From the NCBI GenBank assembly GCA_035655435.1, contig DASRUN010000056.1, positions 1-10,406 on the forward strand: DNA of 10,406 nucleotides, in the 5' to 3' direction. Of the stretch, positions 1-6,380 are shown in pieces. The notes under the pieces were generated by a model. That model had not been told where the DNA came from, did no database searches, and saw only the letters and a program-made list of their open reading frames with translations. The translations under genes and the position numbers were made by a program. Origin of the DNA: UBA493 sp035655435. Its GTDB lineage: Archaea; Iainarchaeota; Iainarchaeia; Iainarchaeales; Iainarchaeaceae. Within the stretch, counting starts at the first letter, position 1; each line of letters begins with the position of its first letter.

Positions 1-1033
1 ATCTGCCCGGCCTTCTCAAAGCCTCATCAATGCTGTTAACACGATTTGTCGCACCGATAACAATAACCTGGCCGCGCGCCTCCATTCCGTCCATCGCACT
101 CAAAATCTGCGCTACAACACGTCTCTCAACCTCTCCAACAACCTCATCCCTCTTTGGGGCAATTGCATCGATTTCGTCAAAGAAAATAATTGAAGGAGCA
201 TTCTTCTCCGCCTCTTTGAAAACCTCGCGGATTCTTTCTTCCGCTTCTCCGACAAACTTGCTCATAATGCTCGGAGAACTAATGGAAATAAAATGCGCCT
301 GGGTTTCATTCGCAACCGCTTTTGCCAAAAGAGTTTTACCGGTTCCTGGAGGACCATAAAGCAGAACACCTTTCGGCGGGCTGATCCCAAGCTTCCTGAA
401 AATTTCAGGATGCTTCATTGGAAGCTCTATCATTTCACGAACTTTCTGAACCTGCTCATTCAAACCACCAATATCTTCATAAGCAATTCGTGGAATTCCG
501 GAAAGACCGTCCTTGACCGGTTCTTCCTTCAAAACAAATTGTGTGAAATCCGTAACCTTTACAATTCCCCTGGGAACAGTATCAATAACCTGATAAATAA
601 AACCCGAACCAAAAACGCTGATCAAGACCCTATCGCCCTTATGCAGCGGTCTCCCTATAAAATTTTTTTTCAAAATCCTATCATAACCGGAAGCAATAAT
701 CCTAACCTCTTGAGTAGGAGCGAGAACAACTCTTTTTGCCTCAGCAAACTCGGCTTTTTTCAAAATAACTTTTTCGCCCAAACCAACGCCCGCATTGCGC
801 CTGATGAGATTGTCCATTCGTATGATGCCCCTTCCCTCATCTTCCTGCCTTGCAGGCCAAATTACCGCTGCGGTTTTCTGTGCCCCGGTTATTTCAATGA
901 TGTCTCCCGAAGTAACGCCAAGATCGTCTTTGGTTTGCCTGTCAAGAGTTATAATGTTTCTTCCGACATGAGAAGGATCCGGTTCCTCTACTCTGAGGGT
1001 TATTTGTTTCACGGGCTTATCGCTCATAATCAT
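1..1033 (-). CDS. cdc48: Cdc48/VAT-type AAA ATPase, N-terminal part (runs off the window)
   Basis: Hexameric AAA unfoldase of the Cdc48/p97/VAT family, which pulls apart folded proteins and complexes using ATP. The visible 342-344 residues cover the substrate-binding N region (about 5-180: a double-psi barrel followed by the CDC48 domain 2) and much of the first ATPase domain. Counting from the second ATG, Walker A GPPGTGKT lies at 225-232 and Walker B FFDEID at 282-287. The fragment ends at ALRRPGR, the conserved arginine region, so the rest of D1 and all of D2 lie left of base 1. Two in-frame ATGs are possible starts (1033, giving MIMSDKP, and 1027, giving MSDKP). There is no Shine-Dalgarno, and an AT-rich TATA-like stretch centred near 1055 would place transcription start at or beside either ATG, so the transcript is probably leaderless. 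The gene upstream on the same strand ends only 29 bases away. Family call is very secure; the exact start is not. Confidence 0.95.
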   Translation of the reverse strand, partial: MIMSDKPVKQITLRVEEPDPSHVGRNIITLDRQTKDDLGVTSGDIIEITGAQKTAAVIWPARQEDEGRGIIRMDNLIRRNAGVGLGEKVILKKAEFAEAKRVVLAPTQEVRIIASGYDRILKKNFIGRPLHKGDRVLISVFGSGFIYQVIDTVPRGIVKVTDFTQFVLKEEPVKDGLSGIPRIAYEDIGGLNEQVQKVREMIELPMKHPEIFRKLGISPPKGVLLYGPPGTGKTLLAKAVANETQAHFISISSPSIMSKFVGEAEERIREVFKEAEKNAPSIIFFDEIDAIAPKRDEVVGEVERRVVAQILSAMDGMEARGQVIVIGATNRVNSIDEALRRPGR

Positions 1034-1047
1034 TGAAAGCCAGTAAA

Positions 1048-1062
1048 GTAATATTAATATTA
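1048..1062 (-). promoter_or_regulatory. TATA-like element for cdc48
   Basis: On the minus strand this reads as an AT-only stretch (TAATATTAATATTAC). It sits about 22-28 bases before the two candidate ATGs of cdc48, the distance expected between an archaeal TATA box and the start of a leaderless mRNA. It lies entirely in the short gap after the NFACT-R stop codon. This suggests cdc48 can be transcribed separately as well as by readthrough. No transcript data are available here. Confidence 0.45.
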
Positions 1063-1857
1063 CTAATTTGAAAGTGAAACGCTTAAGCCGTCAGCAGGAA
1101 GCAAAGCCGAAATATCGTCCAAATTAGCATCAAAACCGGTTTTTTGCCTGAAAAAGGCTTTGATTTTTTTGGACGCAACTCCTTTAGAATCATTGCCAAA
1201 AGAAACCGGAACAATAAAGGAACATTTTGTTTTTACCGCGGCAAGAGGCCCTGAAAAAATCCTGTTTTTACTATCAATGCCGATTGAAAACTCAAGCGGG
1301 GTTTTTTTGAACCACTCCCTTTTTCCATAAACCATGAAAGCGCCTGTTCCAAGGGATTCGCCGCTTGGAGCTTTTTTACTGACTTGCTCCGGAGAAGTAG
1401 AATAAACATCAACCGCTGAAATTTTTTGTGCCCACGCCTTTGAAAACACCGCTGCAAAAATCGCGGCCTCTTTTTTTGAAATTTCTCCGGGAATTTTTCC
1501 GATTGTTTTCAAAAGTGTGTGGGGCGCGCCGTGAACATCGGCATGGAAATAGAAATCGTCTTTCTCCATTATTTTTTTTACAATTGTTTCATTTCCTTTC
1601 GCATCCCTTCCCGCAACAACAAGAAAACCTTCGCCGGTGTAACCCCAATGAAATTTTTCAAACCATTCTCGCTTCCTTTTCAGCACAAGCTTTTTTCCCG
1701 GAGCGTTTTTCAAATTTGTTTCGGATTCAAGCTTTTTCCTCAATTCCGTAAAACCTTTTTGCAAACCCGCGAGTTTTTTTTTCGCCTTTTTTGACCTCAA
1801 ATAATAGTCATTGGCATTTTCTTGAATGGTTTTTGTAAAATCTATTTCCACTTTCAT
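1063..1857 (-). CDS. NFACT-R domain protein, C-terminal half of archaeal Rqc2/NFACT
   Basis: 264 residues matching the C-terminal half of archaeal NFACT (Rqc2/RqcH-like) proteins. Full-length members recognise stalled large ribosomal subunits carrying peptidyl-tRNA. Residues 8-45 are a Lys-rich helical stretch resembling the end of the NFACT coiled coil (QENANDYYLRSKKAKKK). NFACT-R (DUF814) spans about 65-182, with FYFHADVHGAPHTLLK at 102-117 and the hallmark PEQVSKKAPSGE segment at about 156-167 followed by FMVYGKREW. The NFACT-N and helix-hairpin-helix domains of the usual roughly 650-residue protein are absent. ATG at 1857 shares its A with the TGA of the upstream regulator (TGATG), which favours this start over a TTG one codon earlier and suggests coupled translation. 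cdc48 follows after 29 bases. A single-domain NFACT-R architecture is known elsewhere (eukaryotic CCDC25). Whether this is a split half or a standalone RNA/nucleic-acid binder cannot be told here. Confidence 0.88.
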   Translation of the reverse strand: MKVEIDFTKTIQENANDYYLRSKKAKKKLAGLQKGFTELRKKLESETNLKNAPGKKLVLKRKREWFEKFHWGYTGEGFLVVAGRDAKGNETIVKKIMEKDDFYFHADVHGAPHTLLKTIGKIPGEISKKEAAIFAAVFSKAWAQKISAVDVYSTSPEQVSKKAPSGESLGTGAFMVYGKREWFKKTPLEFSIGIDSKNRIFSGPLAAVKTKCSFIVPVSFGNDSKGVASKKIKAFFRQKTGFDANLDDISALLPADGLSVSLSN

Positions 1858-2396
1858 CAATCAAAACCCTTGTCCTTTCTAATTATTTTTATCATGGAAC
1901 CCGTGCGCGAAGAAAATTTGTAAAACGGTTCCGTAACATAAAAAATATCCCGCTTCTTCACAAAATCATGGATTCCCGGAATTTTCTCATAATATTTTTC
2001 GTTCACCCTTGTATGGTATGATTCTATATCCCTGTAAATGTGACGCTGAACAACATTAAAGTTTCCGGATCCGATGAGCCCCCCCATGTAATAAAGATGC
2101 GGATCCTTGTTCACTTCATTCAAATATTTTTTGAAAAAATCCTTGTCGGTAAGATCGATCTGAAGCAAGGTCAAAACCTCGAGCTTGTAACCGAACTTCT
2201 GGAAATTTATTTTCGGACCAAAACCCGTAAGAAGGCCTTCCTTTGAAAGGAAATCAAGTGAGGATTTTATTGTCGCCTTATGATAGTCTGTGTGCTTCTG
2301 GATCTGCTTTACATTAGGAGAAACCGAACCCTGCTTGGAAAGGGCATCAAGAATATTAAGCCTTACCTCATCATCCACGCGCATTACACTTGACAT
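1857..2396 (-). CDS. Lrp/AsnC-like winged-helix regulator (divergent member)
   Basis: About 179 residues, with an N-terminal helix-turn-helix (roughly residues 7-60, EVRLNILDALSKQG through KEGLLTGFGPKIN) and a C-terminal alpha/beta part resembling the Lrp/AsnC ligand-sensing (RAM) domain (about 70-150). It is more divergent than the second Lrp protein in this window, and its C-terminal tail is basic. Translation could begin at ATG 2396 (chosen) or ATG 2384 (MRVDDEV); a TTG at 2405 also stays in frame. A TATA-like AT stretch centred near 2425 puts a leaderless start close to 2396. The stop codon overlaps the start of the NFACT-R gene by one base, so the two are probably co-expressed. Divergent on the other side is the structured-RNA/microprotein transcript, whose promoter this protein could control; that is inference from layout only. 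Effector unknown. Confidence 0.75.
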   Translation of the reverse strand: MSSVMRVDDEVRLNILDALSKQGSVSPNVKQIQKHTDYHKATIKSSLDFLSKEGLLTGFGPKINFQKFGYKLEVLTLLQIDLTDKDFFKKYLNEVNKDPHLYYMGGLIGSGNFNVVQRHIYRDIESYHTRVNEKYYEKIPGIHDFVKKRDIFYVTEPFYKFSSRTGSMIKIIRKDKGFD

Positions 2397-2419
2397 ACAA
2401 ATCAATATCTTTTAGGTAC

Positions 2420-2434
2420 ATTTAATTTAATAAT
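2420..2434 (-). promoter_or_regulatory. TATA-like element for the Lrp-like/NFACT-R operon
   Basis: The minus strand reads TTATTAAATTAAATG here. Its centre is about 29 bases before the ATG at 2396, compatible with a leaderless archaeal transcript. No Shine-Dalgarno is seen before that ATG, in agreement with this. Between this box and the divergent TATA box at 2478 lies an AT-rich stretch including the palindrome GTATAC (2436-2441), where a regulator could bind. Confidence 0.4.
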
Positions 2435-2477
2435 AGTATACAAAAAATCACATTCAAATCTTCTAAATTAATATATA

Positions 2478-2486
2478 CTTTATATG
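2478..2486 (+). promoter_or_regulatory. TATA box for the structured RNA/microprotein transcript
   Basis: CTTTATATG closely matches the archaeal TATA consensus (TTTATATA core). Its centre (about 2482) predicts transcription start around 2507-2511, exactly where the first strand of the outer RNA helix begins. A second AT stretch (TTAATATAT, 2468-2476) could serve as an alternative and would start the RNA about ten bases earlier. Confidence 0.5.
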
Positions 2487-2507
2487 GAGCAAATAGTATT
2501 GTAAAGA

Positions 2508-2636
2508 TCGGGGGGATCCAATCCTAACAAGTGAATCAAGTATAAATTTGGAGTGGGGTTAGGCTCACCAAGCTATTTGGATAAATTAGAACTCCACTCC
2601 AAAACTAATTTTGGATCCCAAAAGGGGGGAAATAAA
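2508..2636 (+). ncRNA. Candidate structured leader RNA (riboswitch-like) upstream of a microprotein ORF
   Basis: The stretch folds by eye into a nested structure. P1 is 9 perfect pairs (GGGATCCAA 2513-2521 with TTGGATCCC 2611-2619). P2 is 14 pairs with one G-U (TTTGGAGTGGGGTT 2547-2560 with AACTCCACTCCAAA 2590-2603). P3 is a 4-bp hairpin (CCAA 2568-2571 with TTGG 2577-2580) inside the P2 loop. CCTAAC (2523-2528) is complementary to GTTAGG (2558-2563), a possible pseudoknot or alternative pairing. A competing hairpin, CCAAAA-CTAA-TTTTGG (2599-2614), would break both P1 and P2. The CCC freed from P1 (2617-2619) can then pair across AAAA with the G-run of the ribosome-binding site (2624-2629). 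That is the logic of a translational switch. It does not resemble the tRNA, 5S, fluoride or TPP patterns I know. An independent small RNA, or chance folding, cannot be excluded. Confidence 0.5.
2624..2630 (+). promoter_or_regulatory. G-rich ribosome-binding site of the microprotein
   Basis: GGGGGGA ends six bases before the ATG at 2637, good Shine-Dalgarno spacing. It can partly pair with the pyrimidine-rich 3' end of archaeal 16S rRNA. It is the clearest such site in a window where most genes seem leaderless. It can also pair with CCC at 2617-2619, which is otherwise used in helix P1 of the leader. Confidence 0.45.
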
Positions 2637-2726
2637 ATGATCGTAATAATAACGGCAATATTTACCATGGCAATATTTTTAGCATTACTAAAAAAGCCAT
2701 TGATTTTTTCTGAAAACCTAAGTTAA
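2637..2726 (+). CDS. Putative 29-residue single-span membrane microprotein
   Basis: ATG to TAA, 29 residues. The first 18 are almost all hydrophobic (MIVIITAIFTMAIFLALL), followed by KKP and a short tail ending in SENLS. This is what a single transmembrane helix with a cytoplasmic, positively charged C-side would look like. The start is supported by the G-rich ribosome-binding site six bases upstream and by the TATA box and structured leader before it. The frame is open upstream to 2535, so a longer form from TTG 2577 or GTG 2553 with a polar N-terminal extension is possible but would run through the inverted repeats. The last nine bases overlap the 3' end of topA on the opposite strand. No family recognised; it may be a regulatory membrane peptide, a small toxin-like peptide or a leader peptide. 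Its short length makes a chance ORF possible. Confidence 0.45.
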   Translation: MIVIITAIFTMAIFLALLKKPLIFSENLS

Positions 2727-4811
2727 GCTTGCTTCAGACGGCTCTGCTTTTTTTGCAGAGGTTTTCTCCGCCATTGCTTTTTCCGCAACCTTCTTTTTCC
2801 ATTCGTCCTTTGTTTTGCAATCCGGGTTAATGCACATTTCAAACTTATAGCGCGTACCCATAACTCTTATCATTGGCCTTGAACATGAATCACAAATTTT
2901 TTCAATGGGAACAAGTTTTCCTTTTTGCGGAAGAGGATAGGTGTTTGTGCACTTTGGATAGTTAGTACAGCCGAGAAAACGCTTTTTGTTTTTGCTCACT
3001 AACATTCTCAATTGACCCTCACATTTATCGCATTTCCCCATAATTGAATCCGCCCTAAACGCAACTCTCAAATGCGATCCGATATCATCTTTATTTTTCA
3101 GCATTCTTTCCAAAATTTCGTGCAAAAGTTTTCTCGAAACATCCACAACCTCGGCTTTAGTTTTTTTTCCCGCGGCAACCTCATCCATTTCCTTTTCAAT
3201 ATGCGCGGTCATTTCTGCTTTAACCGCATCAACTTGATTTCTATCCAAAGAATCAATAACGGAAAAGGCCACTTTGGTTGGCTCGATTGTTTTCGTGCCT
3301 GAAATATAGCGTCTGCCATAAAGTTTCTGAATTATTGTATGCCTCGTGCTTTTAGTTCCAATTCCAAGATCCTCCATCAACTTTATCAAAGTAGATTGGC
3401 TATATCTTGAAGGCGGCTGGGTTTCCTTTGCAAGCAAATCAAGTTTTTTCAGAGGAACAACATCTCCCTTTTCGAGCTTTGGAAGAATAACTTCTGAAAT
3501 AACGGAGTAAGGGTAAAATTCTTTCCAACCTGCTTTTTTGATTCTCTGGCCATGTGCAATAAACGGTTCTTTATTCACATCAATTTCAACCGCCAAATTA
3601 TCGGTAATTGCGTCTTCCGCAAGCGTGGCAAAAAACCGCCTCACAATAAGCTCGTAAATTTTCCAATGACGCTCGCCCAATTTTTCCTTTGGAGCAGCGG
3701 TAGCGGGATGAATTGGAGGATGATCCTTGGTTTCCTTTTTCCCCCTTGAAGGATCCAATTTTGGCAGGGCAAGAAAATAATCAGCCTCTTTCCTGAACTC
3801 CGGAACAGAACGCAGTTCCAAAAGAATTTCCTTCAAATCCAAAGTGTCGGAATAAACCGTGTTATCGGTTCGCGGATAGGAAGTATAACCCTGTTGATAC
3901 AATGATTCGGCTATTTCCATTGCCTGGCCGGCACTAAAACCCAAAACGGTGGCCTGCCTCAAAAAATCAGTTGTGTTAAACGGAGTAGGCCTCTTGAGAG
4001 TTCTTGTTGTTCCTTTGATGGATTTTACAATCCCTTCTTTCGGCTTTTGCGCAAAAATTTTTTCGGGCCTTTCTTTTTCCCAAAATTTTCCTTCTTTATG
4101 CTCGGCCTCAAAAGTTTTTTTGTCTTTTTCAAAAAGAGCTTTTAGTTCCCAATACTTTTGGGATTTGAAAGCCAATCTTTCCTTTTCACGCTGCACAATC
4201 AATGCCAATGCAGGAGTCTGAACCCTTCCCACACTCAAATATTCTTTCCCGAGGCGTCCCGAAACAAGAGAAATGAATCGCGTGAGAACCGCGCCCCAAA
4301 TCAAATCTATTTCTCTTCTTGTGTCTGCTGAATCGGCAAAATTATAATCCATTTCAACAAGATTGGAAAATGCGTGCTCCAAATCCTTTTTTGTGATAGC
4401 GGAAAAATATGCGCGCTTCACTTTTATTTTTGGATTTTCTCCTTTAATAAAATTCAATGCCTCGAGGCCGATGCTTTCCCCTTCGCGGTCGGCATCGGTT
4501 GCTATAATGACTTCCTCCGCGTCCTTCGCAATTTTTTTCAAACCCGAAATAATTATTTTTTCTTTTCCAACATAATCAATTTCGGCATCAATCAATTTTC
4601 GGAGATCGGTTCCAACCCAATAACTGTACTTTTTTGGAAACTCAACATCAACAATGTGACCGCGCAAAGGCAAAACAACATAATCGGTTCCATCGCGCGT
4701 GAACTTAAAAGCCTGCGCCGAACCAACACTTGTTAGTGCAACATGTTTTCCCGCAAGAATCTGCGCAATATTCTGACCTGCAATGGCCTTTTCAGAAACA
4801 ATTATTTTCAC
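2718..4811 (-). CDS. topA: DNA topoisomerase I (type IA)
   Basis: 697-residue type IA topoisomerase that relaxes negatively supercoiled DNA by cutting one strand through a 5'-phosphotyrosine. The TOPRIM domain starts at once (MKIIVSEK, catalytic Glu7) and carries the metal-binding DADREGE at 106-112. The active-site tyrosine is Tyr312 in TSYPRTDN (310-317). GRVQTPALAL at 195-204 and the GIGTKSTRHTIIQ segment further on are also family hallmarks. Two C-terminal zinc ribbons are intact: Cys594/597/615/621 and Cys640/643/660/665. A Lys/Ala-rich tail follows. The start is GTG at 4811: a TAA lies directly upstream, and the TOPRIM motif begins at the expected second or third residue. GGTTGGTG a few bases upstream may act as a weak ribosome-binding site. 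The gene appears complete and functional; its 3' end overlaps the convergent microprotein ORF by nine bases. Confidence 0.97.
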   Translation of the reverse strand: MKIIVSEKAIAGQNIAQILAGKHVALTSVGSAQAFKFTRDGTDYVVLPLRGHIVDVEFPKKYSYWVGTDLRKLIDAEIDYVGKEKIIISGLKKIAKDAEEVIIATDADREGESIGLEALNFIKGENPKIKVKRAYFSAITKKDLEHAFSNLVEMDYNFADSADTRREIDLIWGAVLTRFISLVSGRLGKEYLSVGRVQTPALALIVQREKERLAFKSQKYWELKALFEKDKKTFEAEHKEGKFWEKERPEKIFAQKPKEGIVKSIKGTTRTLKRPTPFNTTDFLRQATVLGFSAGQAMEIAESLYQQGYTSYPRTDNTVYSDTLDLKEILLELRSVPEFRKEADYFLALPKLDPSRGKKETKDHPPIHPATAAPKEKLGERHWKIYELIVRRFFATLAEDAITDNLAVEIDVNKEPFIAHGQRIKKAGWKEFYPYSVISEVILPKLEKGDVVPLKKLDLLAKETQPPSRYSQSTLIKLMEDLGIGTKSTRHTIIQKLYGRRYISGTKTIEPTKVAFSVIDSLDRNQVDAVKAEMTAHIEKEMDEVAAGKKTKAEVVDVSRKLLHEILERMLKNKDDIGSHLRVAFRADSIMGKCDKCEGQLRMLVSKNKKRFLGCTNYPKCTNTYPLPQKGKLVPIEKICDSCSRPMIRVMGTRYKFEMCINPDCKTKDEWKKKVAEKAMAEKTSAKKAEPSEASLT

Positions 4812-4839
4812 TTAACACCAACCAATAGTTTTATTCCGG

Positions 4840-4854
4840 AAAAAAGAATAAAAA
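4840..4854 (-). terminator. Oligo-U tracts after the DUF2156-like gene
   Basis: On the minus strand TTTTT and TTTTTT follow within about 40 bases of the stop codon at 4877. Archaeal RNA polymerase commonly terminates at such U-rich tracts without a hairpin. They lie before the topA start, separating the two genes transcriptionally. Judged from sequence only. Confidence 0.35.
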
Positions 4855-4876
4855 CAAGGCAGTGGGAAAAAGGACC

Positions 4877-5884
4877 TTAATCAGAATATAGAACTGCGTG
4901 TGTTTTTTGGAGATATTGCCATGGCTCGAATTTTTTCTTATAATCTAAAAGGGATTGAAACTCGCTTCCTCCAAGATTGGCGTATTTGTAACCTCTTACA
5001 TTTGCCTCTTTTAGCAATTCAAAAATTATTGCCTCTGAAATACCTTTTATTGAATTATTGGAAGTAACATTCGTATAAAGTCCGATAGCAGAATCTGACA
5101 ATTTATATCCAATAGAGAAAGCAAGCGGTTTTCCGTTCACAAAAATGAGTTTTGCGAGAAAATCATTTCCGGCAGCACCCGAATCAATTAACTCTAAAAA
5201 TTTCCTGTGTATTTGAGCAGAATGAAGTATTATTTTGTCTTCCTTCAAATAATCTTTGTATCTGCCTTTTATCATTGCGAGCCATTTTTCAATTACCATA
5301 TCGGCATCTTTCGAATATTTTTTGGAATAATTTTCAACCGAATAATTTTCCTTATAAAAACTATTAAGACGATACCGCAATATTTTGTGAACACGACCTT
5401 TTAGAGGAATTAAATCTTCAAGTTTAATTATGGCTTCAGGAAAAGTGTCATCATCATACTTATAATTCCTATTCCAACCGCTTCCAGGCACATAATCTGT
5501 GCAGCCGAGTTTTGCAAAAATTTCAAATTGTTTACTTGTAAGATTTTTGAAAATGACTTCTTTACCGGAAAGTGCAATCAATTCTTTTGCCAATTTGAAA
5601 GCTTTTTTTTCAGAATTTTCTCCTAAGAACTGTACTATTGCAAACGGAGTTTCACCCGGGGATTTTGTTGTGAAAGCGATTAAAGACTCGCCATCAAAAT
5701 ATTTATAGCCTCCAAAAATAGTAGACTGAATTGCGTAAAACCAACTATTAGAAAAATCAAAAGAATTTTTGTTCTTGAAATAGAACTGATTGAAAAGTTC
5801 TCTGTCTTTATCCGTGATTTTTGTAACGTTTTTAATATTTAAAATATCAGTAAACAAAGAAGTGGAATCTTTTTTATTTTTCAT
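4877..5884 (-). CDS. DUF2156/GNAT-like acyltransferase family protein
   Basis: 335 residues resembling the DUF2156 family (the catalytic-domain fold of phosphatidylglycerol lysyltransferase, a tandem GNAT-like fold). These proteins usually transfer an acyl or aminoacyl group; the substrate here is unknown. The C-terminal hallmark is clear: YANLGGSEFQSLLDYKKKF (about 301-317), a NLG motif followed by a KKKF stretch, which in this family lies near the acceptor/donor site. It also has GKPLAFSIGYK and a segment like LRYRLNSFYKENYSVE (about 169-184). No transmembrane helices are evident, so it lacks the membrane half of true lysyltransferases. Five sampled 60-base rows inside the gene gave about 28-37% GC, against about 37-58% in sampled rows of neighbouring genes, which may mean foreign origin or relaxed constraint. 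ATG at 5884 follows the upstream regulator by 25 bases, but T-runs in that gap make a shared transcript uncertain. Confidence 0.72.
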   Translation of the reverse strand: MKNKKDSTSLFTDILNIKNVTKITDKDRELFNQFYFKNKNSFDFSNSWFYAIQSTIFGGYKYFDGESLIAFTTKSPGETPFAIVQFLGENSEKKAFKLAKELIALSGKEVIFKNLTSKQFEIFAKLGCTDYVPGSGWNRNYKYDDDTFPEAIIKLEDLIPLKGRVHKILRYRLNSFYKENYSVENYSKKYSKDADMVIEKWLAMIKGRYKDYLKEDKIILHSAQIHRKFLELIDSGAAGNDFLAKLIFVNGKPLAFSIGYKLSDSAIGLYTNVTSNNSIKGISEAIIFELLKEANVRGYKYANLGGSEFQSLLDYKKKFEPWQYLQKTHAVLYSD

Positions 5885-5909
5885 ATAAAAAAACCCAGAA
5901 ATGAAAAAA

Positions 5910-6380
5910 TCAGAGACGTTTCTGCAAAGAAAAAGAAGGAAGGCTCTTTGATTTCTTAACCTCTGAAATCACAACCAATGTTTTGATGTCCAAAACTCCG
6001 TCAAACTTTCCAAGAGCATCAACAAACTTTTCGGCAGAATCCAAATCAGGAATAACAAGCTTTGCAACAAGGTTGTATTCGCCCAAAACCTGATAAAGTT
6101 CCAATACATAATCAAGTTCCTTAAGTTTCTTGATCACATCCTTGTTCTTGGAAAGCTCGCTCCTAATCTGCACAAAAATAGGGTTCTCATAACCCAAAAC
6201 CTTGAGATTCAAGTCAGCGGTAATAGAGTTAATTATTCCGCGTCTCTTGAGGCGCTCAAAACGCTTCTTAATGGCAACATCCGTAAGCTTAACCTCGGAG
6301 GCAATAGTGCTGAAAGACGCTCTTCCATCATCCAAAAGCAGGCTTATAATCTTATGATCAATATTATCGAGAGAATCCAA
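5910..6380 (-). CDS. Lrp/AsnC family transcriptional regulator
   Basis: 156 residues with the classic layout: an N-terminal winged helix-turn-helix (about 5-60, DNIDHKIISLLLDDGRASFS through KRRGIINSITADLN) and a C-terminal RAM/AsnC ligand-binding domain (about 68-140). The latter contains LGEYNLVAKLVIPDLDS, the usual GxYD(L)-like region. Such proteins form dimers or octamers and sense amino acids or related metabolites. The start is TTG at 6380: a TGA lies seven codons upstream, no ATG or GTG lies between, and the usual N-terminus D-x-x-D-x-x-I follows directly. GGAG sits 11 bases before the TTG as a possible ribosome-binding site. It is divergent from the ATP-cone/NrdD-like gene, with about 100 bases between them, an arrangement where Lrp proteins often control themselves and the neighbour (inference). 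Its stop is followed at once by TTTTTT and then TTTTTTT, possible termination signals. Confidence 0.9.
   Translation of the reverse strand: MDSLDNIDHKIISLLLDDGRASFSTIASEVKLTDVAIKKRFERLKRRGIINSITADLNLKVLGYENPIFVQIRSELSKNKDVIKKLKELDYVLELYQVLGEYNLVAKLVIPDLDSAEKFVDALGKFDGVLDIKTLVVISEVKKSKSLPSFSLQKRL

Noticed and set aside
293..1036. Plus-strand open frame of 247 codons
   Set aside because: It lies opposite the clearly conserved cdc48 reading frame, and its translation has no recognisable domain and a composition typical of an antisense shadow.
2508..2636. tRNA, 5S rRNA, fluoride or TPP riboswitch as explanation for the folded region
   Set aside because: No T-loop GTTCRA motif, no 5S core and no TPP or fluoride consensus segments could be found; the helix arrangement also differs.
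2535..2726. Longer version of the microprotein starting at GTG 2553 or TTG 2577
   Set aside because: The frame is open, but these starts lack a ribosome-binding site and would translate through the inverted repeats; ATG 2637 with GGGGGGA six bases upstream is the better start.
4374..4736. Plus-strand open frame of 120 codons inside topA
   Set aside because: It is antisense to the conserved TOPRIM region of topA, with no start signal or family resemblance.
5885..5909. Single operon of the second lrp gene and the DUF2156-like gene
   Set aside because: Spacing is short (25 bases), but TTTTTT directly after the lrp stop and TTTTTTT before the next ATG may terminate transcription, so co-transcription is left undecided.
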